Shown: positions 37,743 through 47,121, counted from the first letter of the stretch. The stretch: 64,000 bases of DNA from Tildeniella torsiva UHER 1998/13D (GCA_019358835.1 JAHHIH010000010.1:124001-188000), one strand, 5' to 3'. Notes: generated from the sequence alone by a model not told the origin. Made by a program: numbers and translations.

Positions 37743-38013
37743 GATCGCTTAACCGCTGGTGTAAACGCTCAACATCCACCTCTTCGCCTTCTTCAATTAC
37801 CGTCACCCACTGGGTGGGGTCGTCGAGGTCGCCGATGCGATCGATCGCCCGCGCTTCGGCGGATCGCTTAGTTAGGAGCTGCCCAACGTCACCGTGGTGC
37901 TTCCAGATTAGATAGTCAACAAAGTCTTGGATGGTGCGCAGCTCTGCTTCTGAGAGGGTGCCAAGCTGTTGAGTAATGTGTTCGACCAGGGGTGCCAGAG
38001 CGGTGTTTTGCAT
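37714..38013 (-). CDS. Antitoxin partner of the RelE/ParE-like toxin
   Basis: 99 residues. The N-terminal helix (LAPLVEHITQQLGTLSEAELRTIQDFVDYLIWKH) resembles the conserved first part of cyanobacterial DUF2281-like antitoxins. The C-terminal part is strongly acidic (TVIEEGEEVDVERL), as expected for a toxin-binding tail. It directly precedes the toxin with a 29-bp overlap. The pairing is inferred from the operon and size. Confidence 0.7.
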   Translation of the reverse strand: MQNTALAPLVEHITQQLGTLSEAELRTIQDFVDYLIWKHHGDVGQLLTKRSAEARAIDRIGDLDDPTQWVTVIEEGEEVDVERLHQRLSDRGFQIEIPD

Positions 38014-38121
38014 GGCCTAGGGCGGTAGGGATGTTGCTTCTCAGTGTAGCCAGGAAGTCAATCGGCAGGATTGGTGCTCTGGGATGAGGGAGGTAAAGAA
38101 TTCTCGTCTACACAACGGATC

Positions 38122-38862
38122 TTAAAGAGCGGAATCGATCGCTTCCTTAGCCAGCCGTTGCTGGGGTACCCGCACCAGGGCAACACCCACCAGCAGTAAC
38201 CAAAATTCCCACAATATGAAGCCGATGGGTGTGCTCTCAATCACCGGCATGGCAGGAATAACGGTAGCCAGCAGTTCGCTCTGACCCAGCAGCAGCAGGG
38301 GCGCGGTGAGCAAACCTAACCCGCCGAGCCAGGGCTTGAATAGGGGCGATCGCACCATCGCCAACCCTAGGCCCACCGTCCACCCCACCAGCAAAAGCTG
38401 GCCCAGCTGCTCGCCAATCACCACTCCGCCGTACTGGTGCACCACCTGGTAGGCTACGCCCACCGCAGCACGGGTGGCCTCGTCGGTGGCCGGGTTAGTC
38501 TGAAGCTCGGCCAAAACCGGTATGACAAACACCCACCGCATCAGCCCGATCGCCTGCAAGAGACCCGACAGCGCCCCCATCGTGGTAGCGGCCCCCAGGT
38601 AGGGAGTGTTACGGCGATCGACCACCTGATGCAGCAGCAGACTGGCCGGAATCAGCAGCAGCGCCGCCAGCCCAAACATAAACCAGGTGAGAATTAGGGC
38701 TGTGCCCCCGGCTTGAAACTGGGCTAAAACGTAGTCCACCGGCTCGCGCAAAATGTCGTCGTACCCAAAGGTCTGAATGAGCCGAATGTATGGAATATTC
38801 GACATCACCACCAGCCCAATCAAAAAGCTGCCGGTGGTGCGAACGAGCTGTAAACGATTCAT
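38122..38862 (-). CDS. DUF4386 domain membrane protein
   Basis: 246 residues with six hydrophobic segments. Features of the DUF4386 family are the N-terminal TGSFLIGLVVMSNIPYIRL, FMFGLAALLLIPASLLLHQVV, LMRWVFVIPVLAELQ and the late IGFILWEFWLLLVGVAL. Function unknown. Start ATG at 38862. Separated by a ~350-bp gap from the divergent AraC regulator. Confidence 0.85.
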   Translation of the reverse strand: MNRLQLVRTTGSFLIGLVVMSNIPYIRLIQTFGYDDILREPVDYVLAQFQAGGTALILTWFMFGLAALLLIPASLLLHQVVDRRNTPYLGAATTMGALSGLLQAIGLMRWVFVIPVLAELQTNPATDEATRAAVGVAYQVVHQYGGVVIGEQLGQLLLVGWTVGLGLAMVRSPLFKPWLGGLGLLTAPLLLLGQSELLATVIPAMPVIESTPIGFILWEFWLLLVGVALVRVPQQRLAKEAIDSAL

Positions 38863-39216
38863 AGCGCCTCTTGGGTCGTATTTGTGGGTAGAAAGAATTC
38901 ATTCGTCAGGGGTGTAGCGCCTGCTGAATTGGCCTGGGTGCGGTCTCGATCGGCTCCTGGCCCTAGGGTCGGGTGGGGCCGGGTGACCATGAGAACAGTG
39001 AATAGAACCGCGATCGCCAAGCGACTAAGGTAAATAGAGCACAGTACCTGGGCCAAAGGACTTGTCCGCTAGGGGTAGAACCGGCCCGCTGGGCGAATCT
39101 GCCGCTGTACCTCAACGGTACGGGCAGCCCCAGCGCGATCGATTGACGCGCCACGCCAAGACACTGACTCAAAACGACAGGTTGAATTCCAGGTTCAATG
39201 CAAAGGGCAGCTGGGT
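38863..39216. other. Intergenic region, 354 bp
   Basis: Divergent promoter region between the DUF4386 gene and the AraC gene. No clear gene, RNA or repeat beyond a HIP1-like site near 39010. A control role for the AraC protein on the DUF4386 gene is possible from the arrangement only. Confidence 0.35.
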
Positions 39217-40248
39217 ATGCAAGAGGCTAAGTTCTCTGGGGCCATCGTGCGAGACATCGTGCAGTACGTGGCGGCCCAGGGGGGCGAGGCCGATCGCCTC
39301 TGTGCGGCAGCCGGGATCGATCCAACCTGGCTAGATGACCCCGATCGCCAAATTTCGGGCACAGTGCTGCAAGCCCTGTGGCGCGAGGCAGTGGCCCAGA
39401 CCGGCGACCCTGACCTGGGCCTGCACATCGGCGAAGCCTTCGACCTGGCGGCGATCGGCATTGTGGGCTACGTGCTGCTCAACTGCCAAACCTATGGACA
39501 AGCCCTCGAAAAGCTGGCGCGCTATACCCACTTGTTTAGCCAGGGCGTGGCCATTTCTCACACGGTCGCTGGGGGGCTAGCCCAATGCGATTGCGCCATT
39601 TTGGGAGATGTCAAAAACTATCTGCTCGACGAGCCGCGCCACCCGATCGAAAGCACCTTTTCGGCACTGCTCACCGCGACCCGGCAGCTTACGGGCCAAG
39701 GGCTGAGCCCCACCGCCGTTTGGTTTCAGCACCCGCAGCCAGCGAGCTGGGGCGAGCACGATCGCATCTTTCAAGCCCCGGTGCAATTTTCGCAGCCCAT
39801 CAATCGGCTGATGTTTGCCGTCGATTGCTTAGCCTGGCCGGTGAAATCGGCAAACGCCACCCTGCTAGCGGCCTTTGAGCAGCACGCCACGGCCATGCTG
39901 GCGATTCAGGGCAACCGCTACGCCAAAACCGTGGGGCAGGCCATTGTTCAGCACCTGACTGGAGACGTGCCCACCCTGGAGGCGATCGCCCGCACTCTCA
40001 ACCTCAGCACCCGCCAGCTCCAGCGCGAATTGCACAGCGAAGGCACGTCCTTTCAACGATTGCTCAATGAAACTCGCCGGGAGCTGGCCCTGCGGTATGT
40101 GCAAAATCCCGCTGTCTCAATTCACGACATGGCTTTTCTGCTGGGGTTTTCTGAACCCAGCGCCTTTCACCGGGCCTTTAAGCGCTGGACAGGGCAAACG
40201 CCCCGCAGCTACCGCCTGCTTCAATTGGGGCTACAGGGCGGAGCGTAG
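39217..40248 (+). CDS. AraC family transcriptional regulator
   Basis: 343 residues. The N-terminal two thirds match the arabinose-binding-like domain of OruR/ArgR-type AraC regulators (GTVLQALWREAVAQTGDPDLGLHIGE, GYVLLNCQTYGQALEKLARYTHLFS). The C-terminal ~100 residues contain two helix-turn-helix motifs: LEAIARTLNLSTRQLQREL with the recognition helix, and IHDMAFLLGFSEPSAFHRAFKRWTGQTPRSYR, the AraC signature. Ligand and targets are unknown. Directly followed by the remnant of another regulator. Confidence 0.92.
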   Translation: MQEAKFSGAIVRDIVQYVAAQGGEADRLCAAAGIDPTWLDDPDRQISGTVLQALWREAVAQTGDPDLGLHIGEAFDLAAIGIVGYVLLNCQTYGQALEKLARYTHLFSQGVAISHTVAGGLAQCDCAILGDVKNYLLDEPRHPIESTFSALLTATRQLTGQGLSPTAVWFQHPQPASWGEHDRIFQAPVQFSQPINRLMFAVDCLAWPVKSANATLLAAFEQHATAMLAIQGNRYAKTVGQAIVQHLTGDVPTLEAIARTLNLSTRQLQRELHSEGTSFQRLLNETRRELALRYVQNPAVSIHDMAFLLGFSEPSAFHRAFKRWTGQTPRSYRLLQLGLQGGA

Positions 40249-40280
40249 GTCACATTCCGTGTAGCCCTTTAGCTATAGCT

Positions 40281-40523
40281 GTTGTTCGCGCACAGGCACA
40301 GTTTTGGCCGCATCCACAATTTTTAGAGCGCGAAACCCAGCTGTGGATTGAGTCGCTGACGGCGCTGACTCGGGATGAAGCAGTGGCGCGATCGCTGTTT
40401 CACCTGTTTCAGGGGGCTACCCTGGACTTTCTCACCACTGGTAATGCCCAGCGTGGGGAGCAGAGTATTCAGGCGTTTTTAGTAGGGATGCGATTGACCC
40501 AATACGATACTCTTTTAGGGTGA
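40281..40523 (+). pseudogene. C-terminal remnant of a probable TetR regulator
   Basis: A protein-like frame without start codon runs from inside the AraC 3' end to a TGA at 40521-40523. The recognisable part is about 80 residues, with QFWPHPQFLERETQLW, ESLTALTRDEAVARSLFHLF, QGATLDFL and IQAFLVGMRL. The helix pattern and the ending look like the ligand-binding C terminus of a TetR-family regulator, and the N-terminal DNA-binding domain is missing. The family is my inference; the presence of a truncated coding fragment is seen directly. Its stop overlaps a GTG that could start the next gene. Confidence 0.55.
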
Positions 40524-40540
40524 AAAGTAGCCTATCCGCA

Positions 40541-41590
40541 ATGGACTCTCCTCAGCCTCGCCCTCTGCCGCCGTTAGATCAGCTGCTTGACGCCTACGAG
40601 TCCGCCATCACCCTGCTTGAGGGTATAGCCGCCGACGAGGCGACAAACGAGGTATCGCATCAGCTAGTGATGGATGCCCTGCTGGCGAGGGATGCGGTGG
40701 AAAAAGTCCGCCAAGATAGTGAAAAATCTGCTTCTGTCCCTTTACCTACGGGAGTTTATGCCCGGCTAATTAAGCTCGATCAGCGACTCAAAAGCAAGAC
40801 AAACTTGATCTCAGGCCACGGCGATTTAGAGAATTCTCGCCAGAGCATTAACCCCAATGCCCAGGCCTGGTGGTGGTTTTTAACCCCGGCCCCTAAGGCC
40901 ACCAAACAGCACGAGCAAGACCGCTTTGACTGGGCGTGGAATGGCCTAACGGTTGTGTTTTTAGTGATGACGACCAGCTTTGCGACCAGCACCGCTAAAG
41001 CCTTTTCAATTCAAGGTTTTGATGTGGTGGGTCTGTTTAGCAGTTTTATTCAAGGGGCAGGCTTAGCCTTTGTCGCTGGCGGAGCCTTTACTGACAAAGG
41101 GCAGCGGGCGGTGCAAAGTGCTCTGCGAAGCGTCAATATCCCCTGCCATCACCACTCCGAAGCCACCTGTTTGCTGTCGGCTAGTTTGCTGACGATGTCG
41201 TTTTTGGGCTACTCAAATCTGTACCGACTGGGCAATCTCTACTATTCCTGGGGTCAGGGAGAGCGCGATCGCGGCGACAATATCTCTGCCTTTCAAACCT
41301 TCCAAAAGGTCTTAGACTTTGCTCCCAACAAAAAAGAAGCTTACTCTGCCCTGGGCCAGGTGGCCGAAAAAATGGGCCGTTTAGAAGATGCCTCCACCTA
41401 TTACGAACAAGGTCTGGCCCTATCCGATCCAGCTTCTGCCCTAGGGATGGCTCGACTGGTGCTCATCAATACGCTCAAAGAAAGTGGCTGGGCAGCACCC
41501 ATGGACAATCAAAAAGTTCGCGAAGTCGAATTTTATTTGGAGCTAGCCTCTCAGTTTAATTTGGCTTTGACGCTAGCGGTAACCCGGTAG
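40541..41590 (+). CDS. TPR membrane protein, N-terminal part
   Basis: About 349 residues from the ATG at 40541 (GTG at 40520 is an alternative that overlaps the preceding remnant). A soluble helical N terminus (~1-115), one or two hydrophobic segments (FDWAWNGLTVVFLVMTTSF and VVGLFSSFIQGAGLAFVAG, about 130-190), a third (LLSASLLTMSFLGYSNLYRL), then TPR-like repeats from ~235 (GDNISAFQTFQKVLDFAPN, EAYSALGQVAEKMGRLEDASTYYEQGLAL). The frame ends at TAG 41590 while the next frame continues with related content. I think both are one gene broken by a one-base deletion. Function unknown. Confidence 0.65.
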   Translation: MDSPQPRPLPPLDQLLDAYESAITLLEGIAADEATNEVSHQLVMDALLARDAVEKVRQDSEKSASVPLPTGVYARLIKLDQRLKSKTNLISGHGDLENSRQSINPNAQAWWWFLTPAPKATKQHEQDRFDWAWNGLTVVFLVMTTSFATSTAKAFSIQGFDVVGLFSSFIQGAGLAFVAGGAFTDKGQRAVQSALRSVNIPCHHHSEATCLLSASLLTMSFLGYSNLYRLGNLYYSWGQGERDRGDNISAFQTFQKVLDFAPNKKEAYSALGQVAEKMGRLEDASTYYEQGLALSDPASALGMARLVLINTLKESGWAAPMDNQKVREVEFYLELASQFNLALTLAVTR

Positions 41591-41592
41591 AA

Positions 41593-42408
41593 GTGGTCGA
41601 TGTCGTCATTGATCAGCAGACCCACTATGGACTGTTAGAACTGGCTAAAATAGACTTTCAAAGCATCAGCTCTAGCCCATCTGTCAGTGCTCTGACGGTA
41701 GAGCAAAAGCAATCGATTCGAAAAGCCCAAACCCATCTAAGGCAGGCGCTCACCTATTTTCAAAAAGCCCATTGGGAAGAGTCGGTTACCCTGGCCACCT
41801 ACCGCCCAGAGGATGCTAAAACCCTTCTAGATCTTGCTCGGCAGAGTCCTCGGCGGGTACATGCCCTCAGCGCCGCCGAAATCGACCCTCGGCTGTCTGA
41901 GTATGAGGAAAAACTGCTGAGCCGCGCTATTGCCCAAGTGTCTGACGGGCTCAATTTGGGGCCAGAGTTTGCCGAACTCGCTGAGCTGCTAGGAACGCTT
42001 CCCTACCAGGAAAGAACCTATCTGATCGATAAATTTATCGGTGATCTGCCTGCCGATCATCAAAAAAGACTGAAGGAAAATCTGGCCCTAGATCTCGGCA
42101 AGCCCAGATGCTATATCGCCATTATTTTTCTCATCGATTTTGCCATTGACGACTATTTGGCCACGGGAGCAAAAGGGGCGGCCAACCGGCTTGACCTACT
42201 GCGATCGCGGCAGCAGTTTAGCGATCGCGAATGCGGCAATACTGAAGTCATGCCCGAAATCATAACCGAGTCGGCCACCCTGCCCCAGCACGCCTCTGCC
42301 CCGCCCCTCAATCGGCTTGACCTCTACACCCTCAGCATCCACGAAAAATCGTTGATCAGTGAACTGCTGACCATTCCAGACCCCCTATTCTCAGCTGCCG
42401 ACGAATAG
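41593..42408 (+). CDS. C-terminal part of the TPR protein, shifted frame
   Basis: 271 residues if started at GTG 41593, for which I see no ribosome site. The frame is open back to 41560, and its first residues (GNPVEVVDVVIDQQTHYGLLELAKIDF) read as a natural continuation of the TPR region in the preceding gene. It goes on with QKSIRKAQTHLRQALTYFQKA and a helical region without membrane segments. A single missing base near 41576 would join the two frames. I cannot rule out two separate genes. Its end lies 2 bp before the convergent frameshifted gene. Confidence 0.55.
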   Translation: MVDVVIDQQTHYGLLELAKIDFQSISSSPSVSALTVEQKQSIRKAQTHLRQALTYFQKAHWEESVTLATYRPEDAKTLLDLARQSPRRVHALSAAEIDPRLSEYEEKLLSRAIAQVSDGLNLGPEFAELAELLGTLPYQERTYLIDKFIGDLPADHQKRLKENLALDLGKPRCYIAIIFLIDFAIDDYLATGAKGAANRLDLLRSRQQFSDRECGNTEVMPEIITESATLPQHASAPPLNRLDLYTLSIHEKSLISELLTIPDPLFSAADE

Positions 42409-42410
42409 CC

Positions 42411-43012
42411 TCATCTTGGCCGGCGCCAGGTTTGCCACCAGGGGCGTTGGGGCGGGGCACTGCGGCGGCGCGCGGGCTGGCACACCCGGCTATCTGCCGA
42501 CGATAGGCACACCTCTGACTTGCTCCGCGACAGCTGCTTGACAGGGCGTAAGGCCTGAGGTGAGGCTGCGATCGCAGGTTGACTAGCATCCTCGCTGGCC
42601 TGCCCCTCAACGCCATACACCAGGGTGTTGTTGGCGAGATCGCAGAGATCGATGCCGGGCCACAGCACCGGTTCTAGGTGTTCTACCCGGCTGGGGTTGA
42701 TAAACACGGCGCGAACATCGTGAATGCACCGGTTAGTGGTGTCTACAAAGGCCACCTGATCGGCGTCGCCGGGGGCAATGGCGCGAGACGCTAGCAGGTT
42801 ATAGCCCCAGGAGGTGCTTTGGGGCGGGGTAATGTAAATTTCTTGAAGTACTAAGTTTTTGTCGGCGGTGCCTTGGTCGGTGGCGTTGGCAATAGTAATG
42901 CGGCGCGGCTCGCCCTGGGGGGGCTGGCCAAACACAATCTTGTCTTGACCACACAAATTGACGCCTAGCTTCTTTTCCTGCTGACCGTTGGCAAAGGTAG
43001 CGGTGATGTCAA
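42411..43012 (-). pseudogene. C-terminal part of frameshifted secreted protein
   Basis: The frame gives IDITATFANGQQEKKLGVN, then LCGQDKIVFGQPPQGEPRRI and a long conserved-looking region (ASRAIAPGDADQVAFVDTTN, CIHDVRAVFINPS, LWPGIDLCDLANNTLVYG). It has no start of its own and an in-frame TGA directly before IDI. The preceding frame, in -1 register, carries the N-terminal part. Restoring one A in the GTTGAATTGAC stretch (about 43010-43016) would fuse them as RVEIDITATFANG. The last ~45 residues are basic and Arg-rich. Two Cys residues fit an exported protein. Confidence 0.7.
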
Positions 43013-43693
43013 TTCAACGCGGGTGCTCCTGCCTTCGCTCTGGCTGCCATCGTCCGCTGATTCGAGGTCAGCCTCGCCATTGATTTGCGCCATTTCGTAC
43101 AGGGCTTCGTAGCAGACCTCGCGCACCGCTGGCGAACTAAACTGTTCACACAGGGCAGCCTGTACGTTTCCGTCGCCAGAATTTTGCTCGGTTTCAGGCG
43201 CTGGTTCTTGCCCCTCTGGATTGGCTGGGCTTTGCCCGGCAGCAGGCGCTGGCTGACTCCCACTAGCGCCCTCAATCAGAATTTCTTGCAGGTTACTTGC
43301 GGTGCCATTAAACACGACCAATTTGCCGCCCTCGCTCTCGGGGGCAAACAGGGTATAGGTACCGCCGTCGATGGTGCAGACATTGACGTTGTAATCGGCG
43401 TAATCGGCTACCGATTCACCATCGCTAAACACGCTTAAAAAATCGTAGTCGCAGTTGTCTGGCGATCGCTGAAATAGCAGCGAGCCGTCGGGTTCAACCG
43501 CCTCTCCCCCCAGCCGATTGGGGCCAAAATTGGTCTGACCAGAGGGCACCGCATACAGTCCAACCAGGAATTTTGGGGTTTGATGAATGATTTCAACCCC
43601 AGACTCCTGCCCGATCGCTGAGCTACTGAGCCATAGCGTTGCAGGAGCCAAGACTAACGCTGAAACAACGCAGGAAAATCGTTTTCTATTCAT
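42965..43693 (-). pseudogene. N-terminal part of frameshifted secreted protein
   Basis: From ATG at 43693 a classic Sec signal peptide is seen (MNRKRFS, a hydrophobic stretch, cleavage near SAIGQ), then an extracytoplasmic region of about 120 residues with Cys pairs (DNCDYDFLSVF, NVNVCTIDGGTYTLFAP), a Pro/Glu/Gln-rich linker and a helical CEQFSSPAVREVCYEALYEM. The frame then drifts to LTSPLPLPTVSRKRS and stops, which looks like out-of-frame reading. The true continuation is the frame ending at 42411. The joined protein would have about 425 residues and a periplasmic location. Function unknown. Confidence 0.7.
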
Positions 43694-43952
43694 AGGTTGC
43701 TGTGCGCCCCAGGCCGATAGGTAGATGTTTCAAACATACAAGCCTGTCGCATTTTAGGCTATCGCAGTGGTGATGAATTAACACTATCTACAGGAGCTAA
43801 GTCAGGCCAAGTGCCATTTCCTAAGAACCGCCCAATCGCTCACCAACCCAGCGCGCCCGCTAATTTCCCGCCTTACCCCTAAAATTTTTGGCGTAATGTT
43901 CTCCACTAACAATACTGAGCAGCTGAGGTGTACAGAAAGCCAGCATTAGAAA

Positions 43953-44579
43953 CTAAGGTTTTTCCTCGTTGAGATCGATTTTGAGGGTGAGCCGCAGGGG
44001 CAAAAACAGCTGCCATCGAATGGCGATCGCGCGGATGCCAAAAATTACCCCCATGGCAATCAATCGGCAGAAGGGTGAAGGCATCAGGTGCAGCAGCACC
44101 ACGTAGAGAATCCCTCCCAGCACAATCGGCGTCGCGTATAGCTCCCGCGACAGCAGCAGCGTGGGCCGGTGGGTTACCACATCGCGAATAATGCCGCCCG
44201 CAATACTGGTAATCAGGCCCATCACCACCGCCACCGCAGCAGGGTAGCCAAACAGCAGCGTCTTATCAATCGCCTGCACGGCAAACAGAGCCACGCCCAT
44301 GGCATCGAGATAGGAGAGCAGCCGCAGCGGCAGCTTGAGAATAAAGCGAATACCGACAAACGTGGCAAAGGATGCGCCCAGAGCCACCCAAAACGCCGTC
44401 AGATCCAGCAGCCAAAATACTGGCGCATTGAGAATCACGTCCCGCAGGGTGCCGCCGCCGATCGCCGTCAGCAGCCCCACCACCACAATGCTAAAAATAT
44501 CGAGGCGCTGCCGAGCCGCAGACAGCACCCCAGAGACGGCAAACACCGCCACCCCCACCTGGGCCAGAACGTATTCCAT
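43953..44579 (-). CDS. TRIC/YadS-like cation channel family protein (UPF0126)
   Basis: 208 residues with seven hydrophobic helices in two UPF0126 repeats. Each repeat has the Gly-rich signature: TAIGGGTLRDVILN near 39-52 and TSIAGGIIRDVVTHRP near 125-140. Prokaryotic homologues of animal TRIC channels conduct K+/Na+; the cyanobacterial role is not known. Start ATG at 44579. Confidence 0.9.
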   Translation of the reverse strand: MEYVLAQVGVAVFAVSGVLSAARQRLDIFSIVVVGLLTAIGGGTLRDVILNAPVFWLLDLTAFWVALGASFATFVGIRFILKLPLRLLSYLDAMGVALFAVQAIDKTLLFGYPAAVAVVMGLITSIAGGIIRDVVTHRPTLLLSRELYATPIVLGGILYVVLLHLMPSPFCRLIAMGVIFGIRAIAIRWQLFLPLRLTLKIDLNEEKP

Positions 44580-44627
44580 GGGCGTTACTCCAGCAGAGCT
44601 ATCCAGGCAACCCCGGACACCTGCCGA

Positions 44628-44849
44628 TTATCCCCTACTGCCGCGATCGGGCTCGGCCCCAATGGAATGGTGAATGAAAAGTCGCCCAGCGGCGATCGCC
44701 TCCTCGCTGCTGGGGTAGACCTCACCGTCGTTGAGCACCGCCATCTCGGGGTTAATCACCCAGCAGCGGTATCCTAGCCCCTGGTGATAGGTCACCCCAG
44801 CCACCCAGCCAGGGAATACCGACACATGAATCAAACGACTGTTATCCAT
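44628..44849 (-). CDS. Small conserved hypothetical protein
   Basis: 73 residues from ATG at 44849 (a GTG at 44912 would give 94). Compact and probably soluble: HVSVFPGWVAGVTYHQGLGYRCWVINPE, then EVYPSSEEAIAAGRLFIHH. The pattern of a short beta sheet followed by a helix resembles small cyanobacterial proteins of unknown function. It ends 48 bp before the TRIC-like gene on the same strand. Confidence 0.65.
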   Translation of the reverse strand: MDNSRLIHVSVFPGWVAGVTYHQGLGYRCWVINPEMAVLNDGEVYPSSEEAIAAGRLFIHHSIGAEPDRGSRG

Positions 44850-45135
44850 CGGTATTGACCCCTTCAGCCTGTAGTTGACGCCTGCGATCACCCGTACCCT
44901 CTTGCCCTTCACCGCCAGAGGTAACTAATTTTGGTTCAAGTGTACTATGATGATAGGGCGAAGGCAATGCCTTTGGCCAAAATGACCCTGCTCTAAAAGC
45001 TGCTCTATGGATGCCTGGCTTTTTCTTAAAAGCCGACTACCCTTCTGGGCTGAAGTGGGGTTTACTAAGGTCATCTTCCGGGCCATTGCCCCAGGCCGAT
45101 CCCATTCCGCCCATTTGAGTTATCCCCAGGCAGCT

Positions 45136-46200
45136 ATGGCATCTAAAAGCAACGCAGGCTCCGAAAAGCAAAAGGCCCTAACCCTGGTGCTCAGCCAGAT
45201 TGAGCGCAACTTTGGCAAAGGGGCGATCATGCGCCTCGGAGAAGCTAGCCGCATGACCGTCGAAACCATCCCCACGGGCGCGCTAACGCTGGATTTGGCC
45301 CTGGGTGGCGGTCTGCCCAAGGGCCGAGTGATTGAGATCTATGGCCCAGAAAGCTCCGGTAAAACTACCGTCGCCCTCCATGCCTTGGCCGAGGTGCAGA
45401 AATCGGGCGGCGTAGCGGCTTTTGTGGATGCCGAGCACGCCCTCGACCCGGTCTACGCTAGGGCTCTAGGGGTCAATATTGACGAGCTACTAGTCTCTCA
45501 GCCCGACACAGGCGAAATGGGTTTGGAGATAGTCGATCAGCTGGTGCGCTCTGCCGCCGTCGATGTGGTAGTGATTGACTCGGTGGCCGCCCTGGTGCCC
45601 CGCGCCGAAATTGAGGGCGAGATGGGCGATACCCATGTCGGCCTCCAGGCTCGGCTCATGAGTCAGGCGCTGCGCAAAATCACCGGCAGCATTGGCAAGT
45701 CGCAGTGTACGGTAATCTTCCTCAACCAGCTGCGGCAGAAAATCGGCATCTCCTACGGCAACCCCGAGGTCACCACGGGAGGGAATGCGCTCAAGTTCTA
45801 CGCCTCGGTGCGCCTCGACATTCGCCGTATTCAGACCCTCAAAAAGGGCACTGAAGAGTTTGGCATTCGCGCCAAGGTCAAAGTGGCCAAAAATAAAGTG
45901 GCCCCGCCCTTTCGCATTGCCGAGTTCGACATTCTCTTTGGCCAGGGCATTTCGACCATGGGTTGCCTGGTGGATTTGGCCGAGCAAACCGGCGTGATTG
46001 TTCGCAAGGGAGCCTGGTACAGCTACGGTGGCGACAACGTCGGTCAGGGCCGTGACAATACGGTGCAGCGCCTGATCGAAGACGCTGACTTTGCCGCCAA
46101 ATTAGAGGCCGAGGTGCGCGAAAAGCTTGCCATCAGCGGTGCCCCGGTCGCGGTCGAAGAGCCCGAGGACGATGCCGAAGACCTGCTTGAGGACGAGTAA
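45136..46200 (+). CDS. recA: Recombinase RecA
   Basis: Homologous recombination and SOS co-protease, 354 residues from the ATG at 45136 ([15 protein letters not shown]). Walker [10 protein letters not shown] at 70-78, Walker [16 protein letters not shown]-binding loop regions around [21 protein letters not shown] and [22 protein letters not shown], and an acidic C-terminal tail ([14 protein letters not shown]). An upstream extension to 45007 is open but is not RecA-like. I see no clear match to the cyanobacterial LexA box in the leader, although GTGTACTATGATGAT at 44939-44953 is a partial one. Confidence 0.97.
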   Translation: MASKSNAGSEKQKALTLVLSQIERNFGKGAIMRLGEASRMTVETIPTGALTLDLALGGGLPKGRVIEIYGPESSGKTTVALHALAEVQKSGGVAAFVDAEHALDPVYARALGVNIDELLVSQPDTGEMGLEIVDQLVRSAAVDVVVIDSVAALVPRAEIEGEMGDTHVGLQARLMSQALRKITGSIGKSQCTVIFLNQLRQKIGISYGNPEVTTGGNALKFYASVRLDIRRIQTLKKGTEEFGIRAKVKVAKNKVAPPFRIAEFDILFGQGISTMGCLVDLAEQTGVIVRKGAWYSYGGDNVGQGRDNTVQRLIEDADFAAKLEAEVREKLAISGAPVAVEEPEDDAEDLLEDE

Positions 46201-46302
46201 GGCGGTGGCCGTCTAACCGCTGAACTGCTGGCTCTCACCAAGGATACTGGCGCTTTGCCGCGGCTCAGGGGAGGATAGGGCTACGATTACTGCGTTTCCC
46301 CT

Positions 46303-47121
46303 ATGGATAATACTCCCTCCAATCGCGCTAACTCGGGTACGGGCCTGGCGGTGGCTACGGCGATCGCGATCGTAGCTGCGGTGGTGTTTAACACCCTCTT
46401 TAACCGCTTCCCGCCGGGGGGGCAAAGCGTGGGTCAGATCGCCAACACGATTCTGGAGGGGGTGCTGATTACGCCCGCCAACTACGCCTTTGCCATCTGG
46501 GGAATTATTTACCTGGGGCTGTTTGCCTACGCAATTTATCAGTTTCACCCGGAGCGGCGACGAGAGCCTCAGCTCCAGCGGGTGAACAAGCTGCTGATTG
46601 TGGCCTGCGTGGCCCAGACGATCTGGATTTGGCTATTCTCTCTTCAGCAGTTTGGCTGGTCGATTTTGGCCATGCTGGGCATTTTGATGCCTCTGATTGG
46701 CATTTATCTGACGCTAAATATTGGTTTAGACGGTCAGCGACCGGCGCTGGGCCATCGGGTGTCTCGCCGCCGCCGCTGGATGGCGCACATTCCCTTTAGT
46801 CTCTACCTGGGCTGGATTTCGGTGGCCACTATCGTTAATGTGGCCTCGGCCCTCTACGCGTCGAATTGGGGCGGCTGGGGCATTTCGTCGGTGACCTGGA
46901 CGGTGGCGATGATGGTGTTGGCTGCCGTCATCGCTGAAGTGGTGATCTATCAGCGCGGCGATATTGCTTTTACCCTGGTGTTTGTGTGGGCGCTGGTGGC
47001 GATCGCCGTGCGCCAGAGCGACATCCCCGCCATTCGCTGGATGGCGTTAATTGCGGCAGGGGTGCTGGGATTTTGGCTGATTTTGGTGAAACGCGGCTGG
47101 CCGAAGCGATCGCAGGAGTAG
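46303..47121 (+). CDS. TspO/MBR-related tryptophan-rich membrane protein
   Basis: 272 residues with seven or eight hydrophobic helices, longer than the five-helix TspO (~160). Marks of the TspO-related group are ITPANYAFAIWGIIYLGLFAYAIYQ near 65-90, QTIWIWLFSLQQFGWSI and HIPFSLYLGWISVATIVNVASALY, in which Trp, Asn and Pro positions recall TspO. Ligands such as porphyrins are known for TspO proper and are only a guess here. It lies 102 bp after recA. Confidence 0.82.
   Translation: MDNTPSNRANSGTGLAVATAIAIVAAVVFNTLFNRFPPGGQSVGQIANTILEGVLITPANYAFAIWGIIYLGLFAYAIYQFHPERRREPQLQRVNKLLIVACVAQTIWIWLFSLQQFGWSILAMLGILMPLIGIYLTLNIGLDGQRPALGHRVSRRRRWMAHIPFSLYLGWISVATIVNVASALYASNWGGWGISSVTWTVAMMVLAAVIAEVVIYQRGDIAFTLVFVWALVAIAVRQSDIPAIRWMALIAAGVLGFWLILVKRGWPKRSQE

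Noticed and set aside
42965-43020. Programmed -1 frameshift in the secreted protein gene
   Set aside because: No canonical slippery heptamer, and the second frame becomes protein-like before the first frame's stop, so a mutation or sequence error fits better.
44939-44953. Possible LexA box before recA
   Set aside because: It matches only part of the cyanobacterial consensus and recA is often not under LexA in cyanobacteria.
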